From Trichostrongylus colubriformis (taxonomy: Eukaryota; Nematoda; Chromadorea; Rhabditida; Trichostrongylidae): a stretch of DNA of 64,000 bases. The stretch covers positions 32,051,686 through 32,115,685 of the forward strand of contig OZ022261.1 of assembly GCA_963978905.1 (NCBI GenBank). Reading direction: 5' to 3'. Shown here in pieces: positions 24,902-36,400 of the stretch. Made by a program: the position numbers and the translations under genes. The notes under the pieces were generated by a model. It did not search any database and was not told where the DNA came from. It saw only the letters and a list, made by a program, of their open reading frames with translations. Each line of letters opens with the position of its first letter. Position 1 is the first letter of the stretch.

Positions 24902-27900
24902 GGCTTCTTCAAATGCTTGGCGCACCTCGAAGAAAGAATGATTAATGACAATTACTTGTTGTTGTTATTACTATCATGTCGCTTTTAAAGGAGTGGGTCA
25001 CACCAGTTCCGAACGTGTTCTCTTCATTGTTATCTATTAAAAGGTTAATTAAGATGGCAAATTTACATTTCTCCCGGTATCGGCTGTCCCCTCGTTTTCC
25101 TTGTTGAGCACTTTTAACTAAGGGAATCAGAAGGGTTATCGTGCAGTACATTTTCAACAATGAACCTTGAAAGTAAGGAGCTCTGAAAGAACAGGTTCTA
25201 ATGAATTCCTGCTGCGAGTTTCTTTGAAATTGCCCTTTTGTTGAAGTATGCGACGCACATACATATTGCTGACACTTTTGGACTTGTTTGAGAGCGCCTC
25301 GATGGCCAATCGTGTCTTTTTTTACCGAGGAATCGGCATGAGAACGATACTTGTGAATTTCTTCGCTGGCCTCACTTACTATTTCTTCATTTTGTTCACT
25401 TTCATCATTGAAAACCAGTCTAAGGCTCAACTAGTCGATCACCACGAACTGACCGCATTAACTGTCGTGATAAACTGTCACCGTCCATTCTACAGTATGT
25501 TGATAATCACTGTTTCGGTACATTAACTCATCATACAGCGAACTAGTATGGATGAAGATCTATGATGGCGTAAGGAACTCGCTCAGCTTCTGAACCCGTC
25601 CATCTATGTGGCGGCCCGTCTGTCTCCCGACGGCTATGGGAAGAGGCCAATGTCGCGACGACGGCGTCGAATGGGCGGGCCAATTCCGGCTGATGGACCG
25701 GCTTGCTATGCGATTTTTGTTTCTTCCTTGTCCACCCCCGGGTTTCTCATCGATGTCGATCATCGTATTCAGATCGCTCTCGTCTACTATCTCATCACTT
25801 AAGCCTGTTATCACTTCACCCCTTTCATAGCTATTCTCCATTTTAATGGGAGCTCAATTAAACCATTGGTATCTGTTGTTTTTGGTATTCTCACACGAAT
25901 TTCTATCAACTGTTGACTTTGAAAGATTTCAATTCTCGGCTTTGTGCAGTTTTGAAACCTCATGACGATCTTAATGTGCGGCAACAACATGATCCAAACA
26001 ATTATTCAAAAAAAGCAAAAAAGTTCGTGGCAGAAACATTAAAAACAAGAACTACCAACAATGCCGAGGTTCTACGATGAGAAAAATCGGATCTTATTGA
26101 AAAAAATTTCAAATGGATGCAGATGTCCCAAAACAAGCAAATATCGCGAGTCGTTTCATTACAACGTATCCTGAAGTTCGCGCGGTATATTTGAATTTTT
26201 GAATGGGCTTTTTTTGTTTTACATAGTTTTTTTCCATATTTGAAAGCTGATTACAGTATTTCTAACCTTGCTACAGATACATTACAACTAGTATTACCTT
26301 TAGTAGGCTGTGGCAGCTGTTTATGTTTTTATGTTCCTCATGGTTTTGTTGTTTCCGGTATCGTACTTCTGCTTTTAACTGGTTTTTAGTAACTGTATAG
26401 TTAAACTTTACCCTGGAATGGTGGGAGATTACCTGTCAGTTTCTTGTGTGGCGGGAACTGTCTACGTAGATTTATATCGGTGGTTTGAAGTTTTTCATGG
26501 AACAAAGTTTCACTCTTTTCTTGAAAAGCGCCTCCTGTGTCGCCGCGCAGTCAGCGATCCGTCACTCACTCACATTAGCTGGATCTCCCTCTCATCCGTT
26601 TCTCATCAAAACTATATCCGGTTTTTTGATCTCTAACTTTATAGCTACTTCTCATGAACTCGAATTCAATATCCATCGTAACGAGTTCACTTGGTCATGG
26701 GTCGATTGTTCGATACACAAAAAACCACACGATGAAACTTCACACCACACCCTTTCCTGTCCACATATAATTTTGTCATTAATTCGATGACCATTTGAAA
26801 CACTCGATATCTTCAATCGTTGATCAACTCATGATTCGTTCATCCGTAATCTCTATAGAAAATCTTAAGAGGCCGTCAGCGCCAATACGCGAGCCCAGAA
26901 CCTTATTATTATGTAGCTGTCGAGATGAGGACGTTTGAGGTCATAGAATCTTTGAGAGGAGGTGAGATGGCGCGTAGAAAGATATTCATAACCGGTCACT
27001 ACCATCTTGGTCTAGCCTGGTCTGTCCTCTTCGAACCGCTCCTCTAACTCCCTCTCATGATGTTCTCGTCGGGGCGAACTGCTCTATGCTTAATCACACA
27101 GGCTGGAAGATATAGTAATGCTCAGTAAAAAAACTAATGATTCTTTTCGAATTCCTGGAGGATCCCTCAGCCCAATTTTGACCTTACTTTATTTCTCATG
27201 AATTCGCACCAATGACTATCAGATTACCACAATGATCCACCCTCCAGATAAGGAGCTGACATAATTTTGAATTCCTAGTGACCCGCTGCTTAAAGGCATG
27301 CCTTACGTTGGTCGTGGTATTGCTGTCTTCTCCAGCGAAGATACACCAGCCCAAGCTGCATAGATGATTCCCTTATAGGGCCTTGAAAGAATCGTCCACG
27401 AAAAAAAATTGATTCTCTTGTTACCCTTACATTCACGTTGCATGTGCTCAATGAGGGCCGCATGCAAAGTTTCACACTAAAAAGTGAGAATTCACCCAAG
27501 AAACAGCTCCCCAAATTCTTGGCCGGGTAGGCGGGGCCTCCGAGTAAAAGTCCCGTCCCGTCGTCCGTCGCGGTTGGAAACGGCGAGTGGGGCTGTTTAT
27601 AACTTTCTGTTCCTATAATGCGTCTCCCACCACCACGGACGACGGGTAGGCGCTTGTTCGGGGCCCCGCCCACTCGGCCGGGACTATGAGGTGCTGTGAC
27701 TTAGCTGGATTCACATTTTTCGCATGAAGCTTTGCATGCAGCCCACATTAGGCAAATACAACGCAAATATATGGGTAACTCTCCAGCCTCTCTTTCTTGT
27801 CACCTCGGCATTGTTAGTTGTGAGTAGCTTGATTAGTTTGTGCCTTTCGAGGTTGATTGGTGGAACATTTATTGAAGTGGCCTAAAGTTTCAACTCAATC

Positions 27901-28735
27901 GTCGTCTTCGGAGGCCCTGATGTTCCACCTACTGAGTGGAAAAATCCGCTACCGCACTATGATGACAATGAGTAGCAAGTACATAACATATAATATATAA
28001 ATGGGTGTTATCCATATAATATATGGGTAACATAAAAATTCATTTTTGCCGTGGACGATTCCTTTGGGGACCTTGTGGGGCAAGAAGAGCCTATGGAGCC
28101 TTTCCAAATGCTCGGTCCAAAATCAAAAAAACACCCACAGAGTGCTAGACCTTGCTTACCTCGCCTATCGCCACTTCGGCAATTTTCACTCCTGTTTTGT
28201 CATAACCTGTTAGTGAATGCCCTCTAAGAATTCATACAACAGCGGATATCGGAGTTAGCAAGAAAAGCTCAATTTCAAGTGTTCGAGTGATTTTTTTCTT
28301 TTTTGTCTTCACTATTTAAATGCTGACCATCTCAAATTTCATTATTGAGCGCAATAGGAGTAGTTTTAAAAATGTAAGGTTTCCAGTTGAAACACTCCGA
28401 TACGGTGTATCTGAAAATCACTATAAAATTCAATGCCAATGATCCATATCATTTCTGACAGGCTTGGACAAGGATGTTTGTTTAACCTCGTTGAACTGGG
28501 GATACGTTTCAAATCAGCATCTTCCATGCCCATTTTCAAGAAAAAAGAATGAGAGCGTGAAGCTGGCGATAAAGGGCAAAAACCATTATGTCGTTACATG
28601 GCCTCCTTCGTTCCTTTCTCCCAATCCATCTTTCCTGCTACTATGACTTTTTTACTCTTCTGCCTTATTTAATAGTGCTTAACTGCTTTTACACATGGAA
28701 TTCAGATATTTTATAGGCACAGAAAGTTTGGAAAG
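24902..28735. other. No gene resolved; weak coding signal at 24.9-25.9 kb
   Basis: Opposing frames overlap at 24942-25526, a hydrophobic one on the plus strand and a charged one on the minus strand. A minus-strand ATG at 25841 with good context starts MENSYERGEVITGLSDEIVD. I could not connect them into a gene. The 25.9-28.7 kb part, just upstream of the PAN gene, shows a family D-like scrap at 27395-27620 and little else. The PAN gene promoter presumably lies here but no core motif is evident. Confidence 0.35.
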
Positions 28736-30434
28736 ATGGGAGGCCTAAGGGCTTCCACTCTCCTTCTCGCTGGCCTACTTTTCGGAAGTAACATCCACTT
28801 CACTAGCGGCAAGTTCATAACACTTTTTCAACATTCGAACAAAAATCGTTTAGCATTTTGCAGGATTGTGTACGAGAAGTTTCTTCGCTCAACCTGTAAT
28901 TTACGACAAAGCTATGGGGATAGACTTTTACTTCACTGGGTAAGTACAATGCTGTGGACGACGATCTCAGCTGCGCTGCAGATTTATCATTGGTCACTAG
29001 TCACAGCGAACCAATTACGATCAATCGCGGCATGGCAATCTATAAATAATTTTGTTTTATAGTTTGTTTTATTTTGTGCACTATCCTTATCATCTTGTCA
29101 TCTTTTCATCTGCGTCTGACACTTTACAAATTACATGGCACATTTCGGTCATTTCTAGTCAAAATGAAGACCAACCCACACCCGTTTCGGCGCCATCAAT
29201 CACGTGTGTGACAAAATATCGCAAATTCGAAGTTTTCTTGACTTTAAAATGGGTCAGTCTAAAGTGATGCTGACCTGCAAGATTTTTGGCAGTGCATTCT
29301 ATTGATGATAGTGCTACACTTTGGACTTTGAGATCATGCTCCATGACGACTATCAAACCTTTTTTACCAATTGACCCTATTCATAGGAGGTAGAAGTAAA
29401 GTTCAAAAAAACAGTTTTGTGTGAAGGTCATGAGAGGGGATGGATGTTTGACACAAGTTTGCTTGATGACTACCTCGAAAATGCGTTGGTAGTGCTATGG
29501 GCACTCAGGGCAGAAGAGGGGGTGAGGAGGAGGGGGGAAATGCTTCCTGATACGTGCCTTTACCCGAGCCTTGAGCTCTGCGATGGACAAAGCGATTTTC
29601 TTATGAGGGAAAGGTTTTTCATGTGTGGCAGTGGTTCGCCTGTAACGCAACTCCACGCTTTTGTTCCCCTCCCCCGTGCCCATTGGGTTCATCGCCTCTC
29701 GTTGAGCCAGCAAAGTAGGGAAAACGAACGAATCGGCTCGCTACAGTCGCTCAGAAAATTTCATTGCACTAGCGCACCACCCAACAATATTGATCCATGG
29801 AGACTTGACATTAGCCTACTCTGATCTCCGCCGGCAAAGGATCGGACACCAATGGATTGACTTGAGCGTGGAATAGGATTACAATTTCTTATACTCGACT
29901 TCACACCAGATTAATACTGATAAAAGCCCAAATTCTGAGGAATCGATTTTCTTATCTCTCTGGTTGGTCATTAATTAAATTCAAAGGTGTTAAAATCTAG
30001 CACCCTTCCCCTCCTCTTTCAACGGCGCACCACTATTAATTATGTTCTTGTTTTCATGAGAATCCCAATCTTAGCAGCGCTTCTCAAATTCTTGAGCAAC
30101 TATTTAGCAAATTTCAAATTTGATTACCTTTATTTTCATAGTCGTAAATCTTGATCTACAGAATCAATGTGCCATCGGTGAGTGCATGTGCCGAATTCTG
30201 TGGTGCAAGAAGGTTTTGTCGGACAGCAATCTTCAATTCATACACGAAAACATGCGCCATTTCTTACGAGTATACACTTAATTGCAGGTGATTCATCGAT
30301 ATAAATTCGTAAATTATTTATAGGACGGTATCGATATTGATTTGTTTACAGGTATAACAAAAATCGATACACTGAATTCGACGTACGTCATAGTTCCAGT
30401 CATTTGATTCAAGTTGCATGTGTGACAAAATGTG
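28736..30434 (+). CDS. Exons 1-4: signal peptide and PAN domain 1
   Basis: Exon 1 (28736-28808) encodes a typical signal peptide, MGGLRASTLLLAGLLFG and a short polar end. Intron 1 has only 55 bp and starts with GC rather than GT (CG|GCAAGT), ending TTTTGCAG. Exon 2 (28864-28939) supplies the PAN start (LCTRSFFAQPVIYDKA). Exon 3 (30162-30287) holds the Cys core (SACAEFCGARRFCRTAIF, then KTCAISYEYTLNC). Exon 4 (30352-30434) holds the closing half, ending VACVTKC. Phases are 1, 2, 2, 1. The 1.2-kb intron 2 contains an open frame at 29417-29824 that I regard as chance. Confidence 0.72.
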
Positions 30435-33400
30435 GTGAAGATTATACACCTCATAGTGAGTTTACGCATGATGATTCCATCCTTCTGCAATGTTTTTGAG
30501 GTCAATGAACTCGACGTGGTGTGTGTGTGTGGTGTGTGGCCCGTTCTTGTGTGTGGCCTGTTTCATGTATTCGTGCAACCTCAATCCTCCTCCCCACGGG
30601 ACTCGCGGCTCACTGATCCGCTTACCCGATCAAGACCTTGAGCAGCGAAGGGCGTTGTAGCGTGTAAATAAAAACAGTAAAAGAAGAAGGAAATCCTTTT
30701 TCTTCTTGGAAATTTCACAGCGAACCCCTTATTGACTGTTCAGGTTCCCACATTGCTCCTGAAAACTGATTGCGCTTTCTTATAGGCCTGACGCATAAAA
30801 TGGAAGCCCATAAAAGTAAAAGGGTAGAACACTGGTAACTCGTTCAAGGAGGGGTTTTTCTAGCCAGGATTCACCAAAGGACTCGCTGCACTAGGGCCAG
30901 GGTGAAACAAAATGTTAAGGAAATTTTTCACGAGGAATTTGAAAATACGACCTATCTGCCAACATCCTTTGAGCTGATGATGGGGAGGAGAGGTCCATAC
31001 CTGCTCATTAATGACCAGATATGGTATTGATAGAGATACTATTATTGATTGGTGTATTAAAATGTAGCCCCTTCCCTCAGCTCGTTGATTAATACTGCTG
31101 TTGCTGCTGCGGCGCTTATTTTATACTACTCTAAACTATAAACAGTAGCTACTGAGCATTGCTACCGGTCCCCACTACTACTACCCCCTTTCCCAAAAAA
31201 CCCCAAATACGATCTGTTCAAGGTGCTCCAACTAACGCTCAAGCTTGTTTTCCAGCCTATAAAATGTCATCTGGAGCTGCGAAAAGCTTCGCATATCGAT
31301 AATCACGCTGCAGGTGTCAGAAATCGATTACTCTTTTTGGAAAGCGCGTGAAATCCCACTTCCGACTCGGAATCGATCAGTATAAAAAGCCTTTAGATCC
31401 ATTCCCAGGCGACGAGAGCGATTTTCGTGTCGGGCATGTTTTTCCTTCTAACATAGTCTCGTTTTAATTGCAGGGGTCGTGAAAGGCTATCATCGAGTGT
31501 GACAGCAGGAATCGATCTCATAGGTGCTACAAATGCAGTGCAAACTGGGCTCGGTTTCTTGGGGTTTTCCGTTTAGGAAACTTTGAATTGAGACAGAGAG
31601 TTGATTAAGTGATCACATCTATACAAGTATAGTGCATTTTGAATCAGCAACAAAAATTGGTTACCCTTCAAGAATGTGGTGAATTCTGAACGTGCGTCAG
31701 TGAAGAAAACGATATAGTGGCTTAAAGGCGAAAAATTCGAGAATGGAGAGCCGTATTTACCGCGTTGATCATCCTCTCGACGAGTTTTGCGACGCGCCGC
31801 ATCATTCAGTATCGATTGAAGTCGCGCGAATCTGTGATACATACACGATATGATTACGCCTTGGGCGAGGAGTTTCACGCGGGAATTCGCTGCTTTCGGT
31901 GAGGGTCTTCAAAAAGCCTATGCATTTCTCTCACCGCGTTGGACTCCCGCCCCTGCCTTCCGCCTGCGAAAAAATATTTCTCTTTCTGAATGCCTAAGCA
32001 CATGCTCTACTGAACCATATTATATGGAGATAAAATAATATATGTACATGCAGTGATCGTTGCAGAGCCGCTACATAAACCAACGCGGTTAGTGGAGGAG
32101 ACAACAGCGAATGCAAAAGCACTGCCGGATACGCTGAAGAAAGTGGAACTCATCACTGGTGAACCTCACGATGGTACCAAAAGTGAAAGCTTTTCATCTC
32201 AAGAACAATCGACGACCAGCTCAAGCAATAGTCGACGAGCCAGCATGGGTAATATCAACAACGCAGCGCTTCCTGCTGTAGATGAGTTGAAGCGGGAGCC
32301 TACAAGACGTGGTTAGTAGACAAATTTTTCAAAATGAATTATTTATGGTTGTATTGGGGTAAATAAAATGTTTATAATTCGAGAGTACTCTGTTCGGAAA
32401 CCTCGTGGTACAATTTTCATCGAATTGTAAGCCAGCGCCCTGGTTCGCTTCCACTGTAGATTACCCTATAACAACAACGTACCCGGGTTCAGTTGTTGAA
32501 AAGCTGGTTGGGAGCGAAGCGGAACGTGGTCGAAACAAAACATAAAAACAAAGTCGGCGAAGACTTTTGCAATCATAAGTGGAACGATTGGATCTTTCCC
32601 TAATAAACAATTGATACAATCAAAATGTCTATAAATAACATAATACTAGGAAATTTTATAGCACCTGCAACTGAATATCAAATGAATAATATTTTAAAAA
32701 TATCATAATGATATATGTCGTTTCATTTTGTAGTTATATGTAGGATAGAAAAAAGTGAGCTTTGTAAAAATTAACTGTAACTAGCTATGTTGCCTGTATA
32801 CATGGTCCAGCATCAATGAATTCCAGGCCCACCTCAAGTCTGTTTCCGAACGATCGAAAGACGATATTTATTGGGTGGTTCGTTTGAACATCATACAACA
32901 TCGTCTATTGATGAGTGCAGGTAATCATATCATAACCGTTCTGGAAAATATTTCATGATTTTTTTTACTTTGAAACCATCTGAGGGAAGTTGAGAATCAG
33001 TAAGTGACGTGGAGGGATAATTTTATCGATGGAATCGATCGTTCCGATTCCTTTGCAACTATGGCACTTCTTAGATTTTCAACATCCACCTCTTTAATGT
33101 ATTTTCAAAAGTTCGAGTTTTTAACATAAGAACACTGCGGCATAATCTCAGTGAATGGCGAATGATCATTTGAAAAAAAAACCAGCTCACTTTTCGCACT
33201 GATCGAATATTCGTATTATCACATTTTTCATCTATGGAGCAACTTCGATCTATTGGAATTGAATTGATAAAGTCAACATTATAAGTGATACAAATTAGAG
33301 GCGATTCAATCCATGTAAGGGCATATTTTGTTGATCAACTTAAATTTCTTCATGTAATAGGTACATGAGCAGTAGTTTTTCAATGCCCAGGAAGGATTCG

Positions 33401-36400
33401 CTTGAAACTTTAACTTTTTACGTATACTTTCTATCGTGCATCGGTTTCGATGGAACAAAATGGAAAATAGCTGGTAAGGAAATGTACATATTTAAACATA
33501 TTTCATCATCAATATCATATAATAACCATTTATTGACATGCTTACTGGTAAATTAGTAGTGGACATATGGCTGTAAAAGGCAGGAATAGGAAGAGGGAGA
33601 AAAGTAGTGGACTTTTAAAAAAAATGAATGTTGAAACTGCGTCCTTTCAAAGCTGGGATAGCAATAAGTGGTGCCACTCCCTCTTGCATCGAATCCTGTG
33701 CCAAAGCCTGCCAAACTGGTTCGCTTAACTGGTCTGAGTTTACAGGGAGTGTGCAGATATGACAGCGAAACGCTTCGCGGCGTTTCACTCGCGGCCCCAC
33801 CAGTACGACTTGCGAATCGATTGCTCATGTTATCCCGGCAGAGCGTGGCTGCGTCACATCTGTGCTTCCCCCCATGCCACACTGCCTCGCTTGAAGGCTG
33901 CCATGCCCTGCCACTCGCACTCGCACCCGCCGCGCCGCTCGCCGCGGGCGGCCACGCGGCTCGCTGTCATATCTGCACACACCCGAGTTTTCAAATTTGA
34001 TCTCAAGCGCCAAAATGTCATGTGGCTCTCACTGTTTTGTGTCATACAGACAAGCACGTGCTCAGATATATGCAGCTCACTTATAATAGTTCATTGCAGA
34101 TTTAAAATTCACTTTTTTGATTTCTGATTGATTTATTTGTTTGTTTATTGCACGCAAAGGTACGCCCTAGAGAACTGCAACCACTACAAGCAAATAAATG
34201 GAGCTGCATATTGCGATATTCTACTGAATTTTTAATTTTACTTCATTTAAAAAATAATTGTTGATACTTTTTATTTGTAGATGCCTATGTGCGGACACTT
34301 TCTCTGCCCTGCGTTTACATCGATGCCAATCACTACAGTGGTACTCTAACGGGAAATGTGTTCTGAACAGAGGCTCCCATCTTGGACGATATGATTTGAT
34401 TGAGGATCGCGGCGCCATTTATCAGTATATTAATTGCGATGTACAAGGTAGATCGTCTAAAAACTGAATCACTTCATTTTTGAAAATTTATTGATTTTTA
34501 GTGCTCCTTGACATTGCTTCTAAAGTGTGCAAGTCGACGAACACTTCCACTTCTTCCACCGATGTACTTGGTAAGTTCACCGCCTTAGGTACGAGGGATT
34601 GATCATTTTTCGATCGATTATTGTTACGTTACTTTTTTACCATGGTATTAGGCTGAAGCATAAACGCTATTGCACAGAGATAAGCGTAAAGCACTCATTT
34701 GTAAAACGTAAAGGTCGAAGTATGAAGCATTCAATGCTCTTTCACTTCCTTTTGGGATAAGCCGCGCATTTAACCCTATTCAGAATCGTAGTAGCCGTTC
34801 AATGCGATTCGTCTGGGAAAAACATTCAAACCTCTGTTTGTACCTTAGCACACGTGTTTGTTTACCGAATTCATCGGCCTCGAGCGGATGGAAAGTTTAG
34901 AAAGGTTGAGAAGGCAATGAGGCGAGATTTGATCCAAGGACCATTGAGTGTGAGCGGCGCAGCTTGTTACCACTTAGATTTCCTCGCAGAAAAAGTCCAT
35001 TTGGAATCATCAATTTGAGTTATCGATTGAAATATTGATGTTGAGTGAATGCAATTTTAGAGCAAGGTCTAATGACAAGCACGACGGAAAAACCATCTTC
35101 GAAAAGACCATTGCATCGTAGTGATAGCACAGGTAACCTTTTAATGCTTGAGGTTCCGCAAATAGCACATTTTGTCATGATTAATCTGTAACATTTAATA
35201 CGATATCATTGTTTCAGAAATACCAACAGTATCATGGAGGTTCTTGACGACACCAGCCTCCATAATACCATCTACTACAACAGAAACAACGACAACAGCA
35301 GAATGGACGACTACCGAGGAATACTCATCAACAGAGCGGAGTACTACAGAAGAAAGAAGTACGGAAGTCACTTCAACAGAGCTAACGAAAATGCCAGAAG
35401 ATACCGAAGCCAACGGAACATCTACCGAAGCGGTTGCGGAAACAGAATCTACACAGTCCACAACGGAAAAGGAGTTAGAAAGCTCAACGTCGGTTCCATC
35501 GCAGGAAAGTCATCGGAATACGACCGTTATCTCGCTTAATATTGGTGAGCGGCCATTTAATTTTATTCAGTGGAGATTTTTTCTTTTCTGGATTATTGTT
35601 TATTCATGTTTCGCTTTCCCACCCACGTTTGCTAATGGAATAGGTGAAGCTTTCAAGGGTACGTAAGGCACACCTCGTCGTAGAGGGTCTTTCAATCATC
35701 TTTGTGGCCCCATACTTCCGTCAGCAACCGGTAATCCTTCTTTCCTATCGGCGGCCTACTTTGGGTAAGTAAGGGGCTAAGGCCGCTCCAGCAGTGGCTA
35801 AATAACGAGCCATGCCTCCGTTTGATGTGTTCGGTAGAGACGGTAGCAACCACGTGCTCTGCGTCCCTGTCGCCTGCCTCTCTCTCTTCTGTCCCCTATC
35901 CCACCTTTCGCCTGGTCTATTCGCCGAGCGCTTCCACGCTTTAGCGGATATTTACTGTAGCTAAGGTAGACCCAATTTTCAGTTACGCTTTTGAATAGTT
36001 GTTCCCACTTTTTTCAGTGGCTGATCACCTGGCCCCTCCCTCCATTTGCACTGTGGCAAGCGACAGTCCGCTTGAGAGCTTTCTGAACGCTCCTTTTTGT
36101 ATAGGAATTAGCGCAATGGAGTTGACACTCGAACTTGCTTTTTTTTCAGTGAATAACGGCTGTTTCGAGGAAATCCCCAGTTATGTGATGACCAATGTTG
36201 CTGGTGGTCTCGAACATGATGTATCTATGGACGAGTGCAAGTGCTTCTGTTCAAACAGCAAGTAATGATTGCTTTATGTTTCAACTCAATTGACGTTTTC
36301 CCAGCAAAGAAACGAATTTTCCAACTGATCTCATAGTACGGGGTAGCAACTACGAGTTAACAACTAGCGCTCCGATTAGCCCCTCAAGCGGTGAATTCCC

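Noticed and set aside
24942..25526. Opposing long frames (162 codons minus, 92 codons plus)
   Set aside because: They overlap each other, the plus one is hydrophobic and the minus one charged, and neither has a recognisable domain or a consistent exon partner. Left unresolved.
25560..25841. Minus-strand 93-codon frame with good ATG context
   Set aside because: The first 35 codons look protein-like but the rest is GC-rich and atypical; a donor at about 25737 is possible, but no next exon could be tied to it.
29417..29824. 135-codon plus-strand frame in PAN intron 2
   Set aside because: No domain, uneven composition (Glu/Gly/Arg-rich then Pro-rich), no matching splice sites or phase; probably chance in a GC-rich patch.
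31474..31523. Possible 50-bp exon of the PAN gene with good splice sites
   Set aside because: Its only open phase (2 in, 1 out) does not fit exon 4, which ends in phase 1; exon 4 joins exon 5 directly in frame.
33553..34127. Several overlapping 60-120 codon frames on both strands
   Set aside because: They lie across a family B foldback element inside a PAN intron and mirror its GC-rich inverted repeat.
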